A DNA stretch of 64,000 nt from Puccinia triticina (lineage: Eukaryota > Basidiomycota > Pucciniomycetes > Pucciniales > Pucciniaceae), in the NCBI RefSeq assembly GCF_026914185.1, contig NC_070561.1:7130001-7194000 (forward strand), read 5' to 3'. Position numbers and translations under genes: made by a program. How positions within the stretch are numbered: position 1 is the stretch's first letter; each line of letters opens with the position of its first letter. The notes beneath the pieces were generated by a model that searched no databases, was not told the origin of the DNA, and saw only the letters and a program-made list of their open reading frames with translations. Positions 11,989 through 23,568 of this stretch are shown one piece after another.

Positions 11989-12429
11989 AATTAAAGTTAA
12001 GTGCATAGTAAAACCAGAAAATTTGAGAAAATCTGCAAAACACAGTATCAATAAAGATGACATGTCAGAGCATCTGCATTGGTTGCAGATTAAGGACTGA
12101 TTAGCATAACAAATCCCCCTTGGCAACCACATAGGGTCCAATTAAGTTGGACTAGACTCCTCCCGGGAGTACAATTTGGAGTAATCGGGAGTAAATTTAA
12201 TCCTGAATAATACTAGGAGTAAAAAAAATTGAATATTCAAAAGATCACTGGATCAAGCTGAAGAGTAACTCTAGAGCCATCTTGACAGCCGTCATCTTCA
12301 CCACGGACACAGCCACTTTAGCCTACCATCTATGCATTCCCAATGCAACTGCTCCAAACGCTTCATCCCCACCCCCAGGGCCAGTACCTGCCCCTCCCAC
12401 CACTCCTGCAGGCACAACTAATCCAAGTT

Positions 12430-12645
12430 TAACAAAGCCTCTGAATCACAAAACAAAAATTCAAGGGTTTTCCCTACAAATATCCAAAAATTACAAAAGA
12501 AAATCAGGGGGTTCCCCTCTACAACTTCCAGAAAAAAAACATGAAGGTTTTTCTCTCTACAAATGCCAAAATCAACAAAAAAACATCATCTTACAGCCAA
12601 AAAAAATACAACCATAACCTGCAAGCAGCCACCTAACATCAGCAA
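12430..12645 (+). repeat. dispersed repeat, inverted copy at 55060-55290
   Basis: Contains three phrases of the type CCCTACAA.T.CCAAAAATTACA separated by AAGGGTTTTCCC or GGGGTTCCCCT. The complement is at 55060-55290, ending in the same CAGCCACCTAACAT.AGCAAGCTGAT. The solo LTR at 12652 is inserted directly behind this last phrase. Confidence 0.6.
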
Positions 12646-12651
12646 GCTGAT

Positions 12652-12981
12652 TGTAAACCCCCCTCCTCCCTTGGGGTTTACAAGGAGTCACAAGTGACTC
12701 CCACATGTCACATACTCAGTTATAGCTCAACCCACCTTCCTCCCTGGTTCAATAGAGAACTGACTAGCAGTCTCTCTGAGCCAGGTAAGCCCTTTTCTCT
12801 TTCCTCTCTTGTTTTTTCCTTCTTCTCATCCTTCTAGGAGAGAACTGACTAGCAGTCTCTCTGAACCAGCAATCCAAGCCCCCCCCTTTGGTTGGTCCTA
12901 GAAACCTCCCCTCGTGCCCCTTTGAGCCTGTTTCCCAGTTCATCTTGTCCTGTCCAGTGAAGGGGATTCCCACCCCTTACA
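12652..12981 (+). mobile_element. solo LTR-like element, copy a (330 bp)
   Basis: Starts TGTAAACCCC and ends CCCCTTACA. It holds two copies of a block GAGAACTGACTAGCAGTC..CTGA.CCAG (12755-12784 and 12838-12869) separated by an intron-like spacer beginning GTAAGC and ending CTTCTAG (12785-12837). The flanking five bases (CTGAT/CTTTT) match at three of five, so the insertion is old or the ends are slightly off. The same subfamily is copy e at 58901-60371. Confidence 0.7.
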
Positions 12982-13419
12982 CTTTTTGTTTCTTACACCC
13001 AACCACCAAAACAACTCTGTTCTGTTCTGTTCTGCTCCGAATCCGTTCCGTCCGATCCAATCCAATTTTCCTGCCCGAATATCCTCCCAATCCGTTCCAT
13101 TACGTCCAACCCAAATCCAATTGGTTTTCTCAATTCGGTTCTATGAATTATCCAAATCAAACTGGTCCCGCACCATCACCATTGCTGCATCTCCACCATC
13201 AACATCGTGATACTCTGAAGATGGGCTCCAAACACCCCTTTTATTGGCCAAATAGTGGATATCCAGAGCGCATCCAACATCTGGAACATCTTGTACAAAT
13301 CCTACTGGCTAGAACCAAGCCAGCTCAGCCCCTCTATCTCTCCGCGTCTGTACCTCAGCTTGTCTTCTGTGCTCCCCCGACTGGCTCCTTTCAATATTCA
13401 ATCAAGCGGGGCCTCGAAC

Positions 13420-14216
13420 CTCTGGTATCTGATGCAACAGCACATTCTCTGCAGCTCTCAGTGTACTACTTGTTGGCGTGTCTATCTACATCACCCTCTG
13501 CCTCGCCAGCGGTATTCTCTATCTCGCCAAGGTCATCGAGTAAAACACGCAGACCCCCAAGGGCTTCGACAAGCAGTTCAGCCAGATCCTCCTCTCCCAG
13601 TACCCTCGCGTCGCTCCTCATCCTTGCCGCCGCCATCCACTCTGTGCCCCTCCTCCGCCTGCCCACCTCACTTGAGCTCATCACACGCCAGATTAGCCAT
13701 CTGCGCACATACTCCCACTTCTCCGTCCCCGGCACTGCCCTCCTCAACATCCTCATTGGCGCCATCTTCCCCATCTGGATCGCCGCCCCGCTCAGCTTTC
13801 TGCTCACCGCCCTTGGCTCCACCGCCACCTACCTCCTTGTCCACACCGCTCGCCCCCTCTTTGTCAGGCTCATTCCCCGCCCCCTCATCCTCATCCAGCG
13901 CGCCATTGACCCCTTCAGACTCAAAGGCTCCCCCAAACTCGCCTCCTACCTCCTCATTGCCGGCCCCCTGCCCATCTTCCCCTACGCCGCACTCAACCTT
14001 GCATCCGGCGTCCTCAAACACCCCCTCCTGTCCTTCTTCTGGACCATTCTCATTGGATCCCTGCCCTACAACCTACTCACCACCCAACCCGGTGACATCC
14101 TCCGCTCCGCCGCCAAATCCACCTCTCCAGAGGACCACTTTCCACCCTGCACCCTCCATTATCCCCAAATCTCCCTACCGTCCCTTATGACCAATCAACG
14201 GCAAACAATTGCCATG
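13420..14216 (+). pseudogene. VTT-domain (TMEM41/TVP38-like) membrane protein, broken copy
   Basis: One frame gives a hydrophobic first segment (VLLVGVSIYITLCLASGILY). After an in-frame TAA and a one-base frame change, another frame gives the core expected of VTT/DedA-like proteins: FSVPGTALLNILIGAIFP near 13720-13770, hydrophobic helices, then LPIFPYAALNLASGV and FFWTILIGSLPYNLL near 13970-14070. Such proteins are multi-span ER or Golgi membrane proteins, some acting as lipid scramblases. Third positions are strongly C-rich, unlike the AT-rich surroundings, which suggests a formerly real gene. An LTR (14222-15170) interrupts what follows; bases 15171-15470 may be its continuation. Confidence 0.6.
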
Positions 14217-14221
14217 AGCGG

Positions 14222-15170
14222 TGTGGTAACCCTGTTCCTGTTCATACTATCACCCTCATATCACTTAAACCCTTACCCTTCATTATTACTTCATATTCAT
14301 ATTCTACACCCCATTTTGCCCCTAGTCACCCACTCATTTCACCTAGGATTTCCAAATGGATCAGCAGTTATTGACATGTATAGTTTTGGCAGGTATTTTC
14401 TTCATACATATCCTTAGCATTATTACATACATCATTCATTAGTATCATAGCTACATAGGACTGCAGATTATACATAACTTCATTACTCATTTTTCCCTTC
14501 ATGTGAATCATCAGTACATTCCTTCATAGCTCTTGTAGCTATTATCAAATTCTCATCTTCATTATGTACATTCTTAGTTCTTCTCATCATTACTTCATAT
14601 TCTACATAGCTACCTTTCATGTACACTCCTTGGACATTGCACCTTCATCATTACTGCTCATCTTCAGATATTGTTACTATGTGCTCATCATGTATCACCC
14701 CCCTGTAGTACTTCTCACATATATAAACACCCCTCTAGATGTTGTATCCTCATCATGCACTTTCACCCACTACAATTTGTATGCACCTCTCCCCCCCATA
14801 CTCTTTGTAGCACCTTTACACACCACACTTAGATAACATTTCACCCCTCAGATATATATCCCCCAGTATATATCTCATTACACATCTCAGAGTGACTCCC
14901 CAAGAGCTTCTGCTTTTCTCCCCATCTCACTTCTCCTCACTCACTCAGTAGGATTGATACACCTCAAACTCATAAAGTGTTAAATTAAAGTCATCTAAGT
15001 CAAAGAGAATCATCAGCCACACCCTTTTCTTTTTCTTAGTGTAAACCTCTCTCCATCAGCATTAGTCAAGAGGGCAGCCTCACCAGCACCTGTAGCCTCT
15101 TCTACATTATTAGTAGTGTAGTTGACTATTTCCCCTCACAGCTCTTTCCTGATCTTTTAGGAGTTCCACA
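14222..15170 (+). mobile_element. solo LTR-like element, family B copy 1 (949 bp)
   Basis: Begins TGTGGTAACC and ends GAGTTCCACA, so the ends are TGTGG..CCACA. GCGG lies directly before and after it, a 4-bp target duplication. The same sequence in opposite orientation forms the ends of the element at 36373-39199. It has no coding capacity; short ORFs inside are accidental. Confidence 0.75.
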
Positions 15171-15470
15171 GCGGCCCCACTGATGACATCTTGCAGGCCA
15201 CAGACGCCAAGACTCCACCAACGACCCCCTTTGGATCCCCTCTCCTCCTACGACCTCCTATCAACTCAGGAGGCCGCCAGACAACCCCCAAACACGCCAT
15301 GCCCACACCCTCCGCCCCCAGTACCCTCTCCCCTCAGTCCAGCCCACCCTTCCCTTGCTCCCCGGCCGTGACATCCATCACAAACCCAGCAGACTCCTCC
15401 TTTGTTGATGACAAATACCGCATGGCCATGGCTGAAGCTCTTGACGCCTTTAACAACAAACAAGAACAAC
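15171..15470 (+). other. possible continuation of the VTT gene behind the LTR
   Basis: If the LTR and one GCGG are removed, the frame reading AMSG at 14210-14221 joins a proline/threonine-rich frame (PTDDILQATDAKTPP) that runs to the segment SFVDDKYRMAMAEALDAFNNK near 15400-15460. This reads like a disordered fungal C-terminus, but no family was recognised. Confidence 0.3.
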
Positions 15471-15739
15471 TATGCAGCTTACGGCGCCCTGACACGCTGG
15501 AAGTACAGTGGCAGAGGACGCCCTGGGGATTATCCAAACCCAAGGGCACCTCTTTTTATACATGTTCCAGTTCCCCCAGCAAGCTTGCATTGGCTTCCTT
15601 GACTTGGCCCTGCATGCTATGTACATATCCTTGGCAACAATGCCACCGGCACACCACTGATGCATCTTTGACCTGCGCGGCACTGACTTCATATGGATGT
15701 AACCTACACACCCGGACAAATCATGCAAAGCTGCGACGC

Positions 15740-16150
15740 AATGAGGGCGCCGGGGCTGTACAGGCGCCAGCTGGGCGTTGCATGACGCCAGCTTGACCCA
15801 GAGTCCAGCTTGGCGTCATGGTGATAGGGGGCGGGGCACCCAAGGCCAGGTGGCATCAGGAAACACATCAGGTTGTTGTAAGCCACGCTGGGCGCCTTCC
15901 GGTCGCCTGTCCCGCAGGCTAACCTGTCATGATGGTCGGGCAGGCGCCAATCCCTTGCGCTGCGGTGGCGCTGCCAATATGGTTGGTCCACATCAGGGGG
16001 TTGCCCCCAGGCCGCCAACCTGCCCCGGTTGCTGGAGTGGCGACACAGTGAGGCGTCTGGCCCCACAGCGCGGGCAAGCCGGCCGGTCGGCTACCTGATG
16101 ACGCTGGCCATTGACCTCGCATGCCCGCCGTTTAAGGCCGGCGACCGCTA
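15740..16150. repeat. GC-rich, hairpin-rich block
   Basis: A sharply GC-rich island with many inverted pairs, for example CATGACGCCA facing TGGCGTCATG (15780-15820) and several GGCGCC palindromes. It resembles a small version of the hairpin arrays elsewhere in the window, but unit structure is not clear. No gene was recognised. Confidence 0.4.
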
Positions 16151-16379
16151 TGTACATGGGACAAAAAATCCAAGGAACAGGTGGCTTGGATCAAAAATGC
16201 TTGTCATCTGCGACGCTGAGGAGCATGACATGAGGCCGGCGGCGCTCTCAATGGGGTCCCTATCATGGGCACGCCGGAGGACTTTCTGGCGCTTTGAGCA
16301 CACAACCAGCAACCAGCACGTTGGCATCGACAAAAAACTCAACGGCAAACCACTCAATGACTCTGTTTGATTCCTTAGC

Positions 16380-17190
16380 TCAGGATTGCAATTGTCCTTC
16401 ATGATCCAGCCGCCCAATCCACTCCTCCAACTTTGCTGATCAATTTTTACAGCTATAATTTCATATATCTCTCATTCCAAATTGTTACTACCCATTCAAA
16501 TGAAGACCTTGTCTTATTCATGATTGATTATTGCTGATTGAACTATACAGCTTATCAATTTAAAAGAAAATCATAAACAGCTTAAAATTTTTGTGACAGG
16601 TATTTAGTTCTTCAATGAGATAAATGTCATAGGAGTTTCTGAGCTAGGTACATGATTTTATACAAAGTGATAAAATCATCTTTAATTTGAGCTACATCCT
16701 CAAGAACATGGGTACTAAAGTTTTTCAAATTCCAATTGTCAAACCCTGGAAAGACAAATGATGCTTGTCAATTGTGGATAATGCAAGTAATAGTCAAACC
16801 TATGAAACCCCATTCTTGTATAAGGGTGTAACTTTCCAAACCCCACACTCATTTGGGTCCACCAAAATTTAATTTTGGTGTGTAGCTAACTCTTGAAACC
16901 ACATAAACTGCCTAACCACATAGCAAATTCTGTCTACAAAGGGGTTTGGGGTTTCAAGTGTTTGACTTTATTCATGGTTAAGGCATAGTTTTTGGCACCA
17001 AAGACAGATCAAACTGGATGAAAAATATCTCAAAACCCTCTGTAAAGTCATAATTCAAAAACATGGACACATGAACTACTGCCACAGAGTAAACAGATGA
17101 GCTGGGCACCTGAAGAGGTGCTCCTTGTTGGTCGTGGGCTTGCAGAGTGGCAAGAGGCTGGGCAGCAAGCTGTATGTGAGCCTGAGTCTC
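16380..17190. other. AT-rich stretch, no gene seen
   Basis: No ORF with family features, no clear repeat ends. It leads into the dispersed repeat at 17193. Confidence 0.4.
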
Positions 17191-17192
17191 TA

Positions 17193-18110
17193 TAGTGACA
17201 GCAGGACCCAAGAAAAAAGAGGGGAATATTTGGATTTCTTTGGATAAAGACAATACAAATATAAGAGAGAGAGAGAAAGAGAGAGAGAAACTGAGAAGGA
17301 TCAAGATAAGCAGATATTCAAGGTTTATTCTGGTGGGAATGCACGTCCACTGGCAATGCTACCTCTTCAGAAGAGTGCTGCCAAGCTGTGCTAGAGATTG
17401 CTACAGCCTCCTCTCACCAAAGAAACGTGGAGGGCTTCTGGATTAGACAAGTTTAATCCAGCCACAATTTTTTGGCTTCCTTCTGGATAGTCAAGGTTCT
17501 TTAGAGGGAAACCTATGTGGTTTTTTTCTTGCAAAAACCACAGAAAAAGAATGATGTTAAGCAGGGACAGCCCTGTGATCAAGAATGAGGCAAGGGCCAG
17601 CAAAGAAGAGCAGATCAAGCAAGACACAGAGTTGTACCTCTGAGATAAGCAATGTTCAGTGAAAGAGGTTACTTACTGTCAATATCCTAGGCGCCTGTGA
17701 CGGTAGGTATACTGGGAGTGTTGTAAACTCTTTGGTGGTGATCCTGGGGTTATCTGGGGTGTGGTTCTGGTGTGCTGAAGTCTGTAGATCCACCTCAGGC
17801 AAGGGGGATCCTGACTACAAAAATTTTCACAGTTTGCTTATGTAATTTACATATGTACATGTGGTTTGGTGCGCCTGGTAGCGCTGACACGTCACAACTG
17901 CGCATGCGCGCCACAACTCAATAACTCAGGGAAGGAGTGTAGTTACAAGAAATTGATAAGTTGTAACTAGGGTTGAAATTGCATGAGGAAACAGAATATG
18001 AATTCAAAACAATGTTATCTCTAAAGATGAAAAAGATATGAAGTAATTCATATGTAAAAAGTAGAAAAAGGCAGACTTTAGGTCAGCTGAGTTGACTCTA
18101 AGGCTGACAG
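17193..18110 (-). repeat. dispersed repeat family G, copy 1 (LTR-like)
   Basis: Matches 57834-58660 in order: GTGACAGCAGGA.., a GA-rich tract, CTTACTGTCAATATCCTAGG, GGATCCTGACTAC.AAAATTTTC, CACAACTGCGCATGCGCGCC, and the end CTAAGGCTGACA. Read on the minus strand it would start TGTCAGCC, and carries a GTAAGTAA..CAG intron-like segment near 17635-17675. No target duplication was found. Confidence 0.7.
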
Positions 18111-18527
18111 CAATAGGCTTGCCTGAGGCGTTTCAAGAGGGACTCAAGACTGGTGTCTTCCCTTGGACCGCCAGAACTTCGCAACTCTGCCCATGGGCTA
18201 CACCAGGATGGCACACCCGCACCTGCCCCTCCTTCTGATATGATTTCAGCCTTCCTTGGGCCGCCACACTTTCTTCTCTTTTCCGAAAACATTCATCTAT
18301 GGTGTTCAAAGTTGGTTTGCATAATTCTATGCAAGCATAAATCATAAAATCATAAAAATATTGTGGTGAGGAAATTTTGTATTACAGAACACTACAAACA
18401 TTTATTATTTTGCCCAAAAAATAAATAAAAGTCAACATGAAAAAAATAACGGACCTACTTTGCGCAGCAGCGGAAAACTCTTTGCGCACAGAATCAACCG
18501 TCCCCCAACGTTGAGCCTGCTGTGCGC

Positions 18528-18709
18528 ACAAGGAGTAGAGTTACAAAGAATTGGCAAGTTGTAACTAGGGTTAAAATTGCATGAGGAAACAGAATATGAA
18601 GTCAAAACAATTTTATCTCTAAAGATGAAAAGGATATGAAGTAATTCATATGTAGAAAGTAGAAAAAGGCAGACTTTAGGTCAGCTGAGTTGACTCTAAG
18701 GCTGACACC
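18528..18709 (-). repeat. dispersed repeat family G, partial copy 3
   Basis: Repeats the last 180 bases of family G (GTTGTAACTAGGGTT, AAAGGCAGACTTTAGG, CTAAGGCTGACA). The preceding bases differ from the other copies. Confidence 0.7.
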
Positions 18710-18832
18710 GTATTTGTGGAGGTCAAACTGGGGGTTGTTTGGGTCCAGTGACAATTAGTGCATTGAGTGGGGCAAGGCATGCCACTTGAGGAGCACTAGG
18801 ATCCTACGCCGGTCCTTGTTGATGTAAGAGCT

Positions 18833-19191
18833 TGCTGGGAGCTCTTCACTGGGCTGTTGGGCGGAGACTCTTGGGGGGAATGGAGCTCAAAGCTTGGGCG
18901 GTTCTAGTACCATGGTTGGGGTTTTGTTGCTAGCCCAGTCAGAGATGGAGGTTGGGGGTCAGATCTCTCATTAGTCTATGTACACAGAGTCTCCCAAGAG
19001 GGGATGGAAGGAGACGGAGTCTTGAGCAAAAGAGAGGAAGAATTGGCTTACCTAGCCTGGTCAGAGATGGAGGTTGGGGGTTGGATCTCTGCCGGACTAG
19101 GTGGGTGGGGAACGGCTTTTGACTAGAGTCCCCCTCACATCACATGGCCCGTGTGGCCTTGTGAACCCTGTGGGCCGCCCGGGGCTTCACA
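18833..19191 (-). mobile_element. solo LTR-like element, copy b (359 bp)
   Basis: On the minus strand it starts TGTGAAGCCCC and ends CTCTTACA. The repeated block is AGAGATC(C/T).ACCCCCAACCTCC..TCTCTGACC..GCTAG, once on each side of an intron-like spacer that begins GTAAGCC (minus strand, 19051) and ends near 18967. Flanks GTTGA and GGTGA match at four of five bases. Confidence 0.75.
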
Positions 19192-19199
19192 GGTGATCT

Positions 19200-20990
19200 C
19201 TACCATCTCTAGCCGCAGTGTACTAATGCCAAGTGGTAGATGGTCTTGATCCGGGTGTGGGAAAGGCGGTAGCGGAAGCAAAAGGTAGTTATGTTATGCT
19301 GCTTTATCCAGGCAATTTGGGTAACATTTTACCGTTATTAACTGGGGTTCCCTGTTACTTTACTAATAATGGGGTCACATCAAGCCCATTTCAAAATTTC
19401 CTTTTTTCACATATGTACACTCACAAATCACTCAATATGGTGACATCACTGGATTCTACGGCCAAAACTACACAGGACACCATGGACAACACACCCTAAA
19501 CACCTCTGGATCACAAGTTACAACCCCTTCAAGACACCATCATTCAGTTACATACACACAAAACAACATACTCAGGTCATGTAATCTGTTACATGAACCA
19601 CACTTACCCAGGACATGTAATCCGTTACATGGACCACCCTGACTGCTTGTCTACCCTTTGCATATACTTTACCTCATCAGCCGCACTCATTACATTGTGT
19701 TATGCACATGTCATGCAGTGTTATGCAGTGTTATGCACACTTGATGCAGGCTTATGCAGTCTTATGCAGGTCCATGCAGACTAGTGTAATAGGGGCTGAA
19801 GTCTGACAGTTGACAGATGACATCATGCAGGTGTCAAGATAGCAAAAACCCCTTATGCAGCTTGCAGATGACATCAGTTGACAGGCCAGGCCAGCTAAAA
19901 CATCTCACCTCCTATTTCTCACTAGCTAAATTCCCTCATATGACATCATGACCTCATGTGACCTGTCAACCACCAGCCAAAATACCTCATTGTAGTCTTC
20001 AGGGCAGCTAAAACCCCTCATTCTCTTGTTCCCCTGGAGCTAAAATGTCACACTCTTTTCTATTTAAGGAGGCTCTCCTCCCCCCAGTTGTAATTTCTCT
20101 CAACAAACTACTTGCACTCAGCTTACCCCATAACAGTACAATACTTGCTCACTCTACAGTATTAGCCCCACTCTATATTGTGGTTTTAAACCCTTAAAAT
20201 TCCAACCTTATTACAACACTTACACATCAGCTACATCACCATAACCCTTAAGCCACCTGCTCAAAGTAGGATATCTTTTGATACACCTCCACTATCACTA
20301 CATAAACCTTCCAATTGTAGATTGGGGGGCTTGTTTTATTGTCTAGTGACCCAGGAAAGGCAGAGGTAACCTCATTCATCCCTTTCTGTTTTCAGCAAAA
20401 GGTTCTCAGGAACACTTTTGAGCTTTACAACGGAAAATCTGCAATCTTGAGGGTTTTTGATGACTCATTGCTGGACATGGCCAACATAGATTACATTGAG
20501 AAAACACATCAGGAGACACCTCCAAGATCCCAGGAATATCACCGAGCATCAGAAAAAAATTTGAAAGAAGAAAACTGATCATGATGAGGGTGAATTAAAA
20601 CCCTGCTTTAATACTACTACAGGCAATCATAATTTGTTGAGACATGCTTCACTGCTTATAATTAAAATTCATTTCCATTTATAAATGTTGTGAGGCCAAT
20701 GATTGATAATGATGATACACATAGCTGAAATGCAGGAGAATATGAATTAACAAAATTGCTTGTGAAATGGATGATCTGATTAATGGATAAGATGAAAAAC
20801 AGATTCATAAACTTAATTTTTTGATTGGGTGAGTTTTTCAACAATCTCTTTTGATTCAAATCAATTTGGTTAACAGGCTGGTCTCCACCATACAAAAAAA
20901 AGGGGAAAGGAGGCAATGACACATAATAGAATGTCATCTACACTGCAAAAGTGGGATAAAGACACAATCTTTAACATTATCATACATTGA
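19200..20990. other. repeat relics, no gene seen
   Basis: Contains T/A-rich sequence with many TGCAG and ACATG words (19560-19800) and GAGGCTCTCCTCCCCCCAGTTGTAATTT near 20070-20100, which looks like an LTR promoter region. TTGGGGGGCTTG at 20318-20330 resembles a tRNA primer-binding site behind an LTR, but the element boundaries could not be drawn. A short frame at 20398-20578 (QKVLRNTFELYNGKSAIL..) behind a TTTTCAG may be an exon remnant of unknown origin. Confidence 0.35.
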
Positions 20991-21005
20991 AGACCCAACA
21001 TTTAT

Positions 21006-21151
21006 GGTGTTCAAAGTTGATTTATGCATGCATAAATCATAAATTCATAAATCATTTTCAGGGGGATTACATAATCAAACCCGCGTGATCCCCTGCAAAG
21101 CACAATTTATGAATTTATGATTTATGCATGCATAAATGAACTTTGAAAACC
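21006..21151. mobile_element. palindromic MITE, TIR GGTGTTCAAAGTTGA
   Basis: Left arm GGTGTTCAAAGTTGATTTATGCATGCATAAATCATAAA, right arm its near complement ending AACTTTGAAAACC. The loop is about 50 bp. Related ends occur at 18299 (left), 22803-22818 and 22990-23003 (right), and a complete copy at 60429-60592. Confidence 0.75.
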
Positions 21152-21810
21152 ATAATTGTAGAATTTGGAAACCACAGCATGATCCTCTTTAGAGGGCTTA
21201 TTATGAGCAGAGCTGGCGTGCGCAGCAGAATTCTTAGCAGGCAATAGAAATTCAGTAGCAGTGCCAGTTGCCAAGGAAGTGAGATTACTTGGCAAATATT
21301 CATCTACCAAATGGAGGTATTTCAGCAAAAACACCAAGGGCTCAAATCTTTGATTGAAGGGTGGGAGGAATGCTGACAGTGGGCAAAGAACTGCAGAAAA
21401 AGCCCCGCCTTTATTAATTGAGACAAAAAACAAAAAAGGACAGGAGATTTGATGCAAAGGCTCACCTGTTGCTTTGATGATCAGTATTGAGTCAATTACA
21501 AGTGCCCTGCTGTCAACCTCAAAGCTGCAAATGGTAAAATACCAGCCCGGCAAGGGCAAAAAATGAGCCCAGGAAGACCAACTGACAACAAGGTTGCCCC
21601 CCGTTGGGGGCCGTAAGTGAGCAAGGAGAGGAAGAAAAGGGTGGGCAGTGGCCTGGGCGGCATTGCTCAACAGGGGAGGGCCCTTCACAACAGATGAAGC
21701 AACTAGAAGTTAAGTCAGTCAGTTGTGAGTTTCAGCAAACGATTGGTGCACTACTATGTACATATCTCAATTTGGAAAACCCTACCTGTAGATATCTCAG
21801 AAGGGAACCT

Positions 21811-22390
21811 GAAACTTGAGGGGCAATACAGAGGCCAAAAGGAACGTACTGATGCCAAAATAGTTTACTTCCCAAAACAATTTTCTCAGGTGAATGGGTA
21901 GGGACAAGCGGCGGCAACCTTCACAAAGATATATTGAGTGCCTTGGCCAATCTTTCTCCGTTGACGGCTCAAGCTTCCCTGTTGAAATTGCACAATGTGA
22001 GCAGACCTTGTTCAATCTCCCTTGCCATTGCATTTGTGATAGGCCCCATGGGCTATCATATTCATCCTTGGAGTTTGGTTTGGTGCTAGGAGCTTTTTTT
22101 GGCATTCAAGGCGTGTACAAATGAACTGATATTTTGGCATGAAACCTGTAACTTGAGGGGATAATACAGAGTCCAAAGCAAATGTACTCATCCCAAAAGA
22201 GTTTACTTCCCAAAACAATTTTCTTGAGCCAGTGGGTAAGGACAAGCGGCAGCGACCCTGACAAACATATTTTGGGTGCCTTTGCCAATCCTTTCCCATC
22301 AACGGCTCAAGCTCCCCTGTTGCATTTGCACAGTTTGAGCAGACCTTGTCCAATCCCCCTCCGCCATTGCATTTGCAATAAGCCCAAGGG
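21811..22390. repeat. imperfect tandem duplication, period about 340 bp
   Basis: ACTTGAGGGG.AATACAGAG.CC, TTTACTTCCCAAAACAATTTTCT and GCCATTGCATTTG occur first at 21811-22035 and again at 22150-22375 in the same order. No coding frame spans both. AT/GC composition is like the flanks. Confidence 0.7.
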
Positions 22391-22399
22391 GGCAAACAC

Positions 22400-23560
22400 T
22401 TTTACTCCCCTGTTGCATTTGCGCAGGTTGGGCGGCCAGACGTTAACACCCCTCTGTTACTTTGCAATTGCAAGTGGCCCAAGGAAAATTCCTCAATTGC
22501 GCGTTCAGCATTTTTTTGCCCCCCTCCTGCCCTTGCAATTGCAACAGGCACAAGAGGGTTGAACCCTGCCCCTTTTCATGCCTGCTTCAGGCATTGGGGG
22601 GCAAGTCCAAGGCATTTATGTTTGGGGACTTGAAATTAATTTTCTTGCGGTATTTAGGCATAAAATCATAAAATTCTAAGCTGAAAAAAATATGTTCCAC
22701 CCAAGCACTCAGAGTAGAGCAATATTTCTAGAATGGTACATATGGAATCATTACTTGAAAGTTTTATGATTGTATGATTTTATGTTTTGAAAATTTTATG
22801 ATTTCAACTTTGAACACCATAATTAAGTGTGATATGTTGATACCTGAGAAAATTGGAGGTTGGACAGGAGTTCCAATTTTCTATTTGTGGGTGGGGGGCT
22901 AATTTGTAGCCCCTTTTCAGAAAAATGCAGGGGAAACCCTTGATCCCAATTTCCACAAAAGTGTGGATTTAATATACTTAGATATGATTTCAACTTTGAA
23001 CACCCCTAATATGTATTTTGAGTATATCAAGATATAAATCCTTGCAATCCCTCTCCAGATGTTTGGCAGAGACAACTGTATAGATACATGTACATTTCAT
23101 GTATGCATGATAGATAATAAAAAAAGACAGCTCCTTTCTCAATGGCGAGTTTCATTTTTTGAGTTTCTTTTGGAGTTCTTCCCCAATAAAAGATGAAGAA
23201 AGGAAAGAAAGAAAGAAAGGAAAAGGAAAAGTAATGTATCGAATAATACAGGGAAAACAAGAATGAAGTAATTCTCGAGCCCATAAAAAAGAGAAAGGGA
23301 TGGGGAGGGGGTGTTGCTACAATAAAGAAAGAGGAGAGGAGAAAAAAAAAGAGCAGAAAACGAAGAAAGAGGAAATAGGATTATTTGCGCCACTGTTGTT
23401 TGCCGGCGCTAATCTTAGACGGGGACGAGCAGACGGGCAAGTAATGGAGGCCTTTGCCGATCACGTAATCCGAGGACCTATTAGGAGTCAAGGTATGTTG
23501 AAAGAACTCGTCAATGATCGGGAATTGCAGCACGTTCATCTACCGATCCAAACCCGGCCC
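22400..23560. other. 3' intergenic region of the DUG3 gene with MITE ends
   Basis: Two right ends of the GGTGTTCAAAG MITE (22803-22818 and about 22990-23003) lie here, plus GA- and A-rich tracts near 23190-23370. The plus-strand ORF running to 23788 overlaps the antisense side of DUG3 and is not convincing. Confidence 0.45.
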
Positions 23561-23568
23561 GCACAAGA

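Noticed and set aside
13255..14190. 311-codon proline/serine-rich ORF
   Set aside because: It is the out-of-frame shadow of the C-rich VTT coding sequence; the hydrophobic frame fits a known domain, this one does not.
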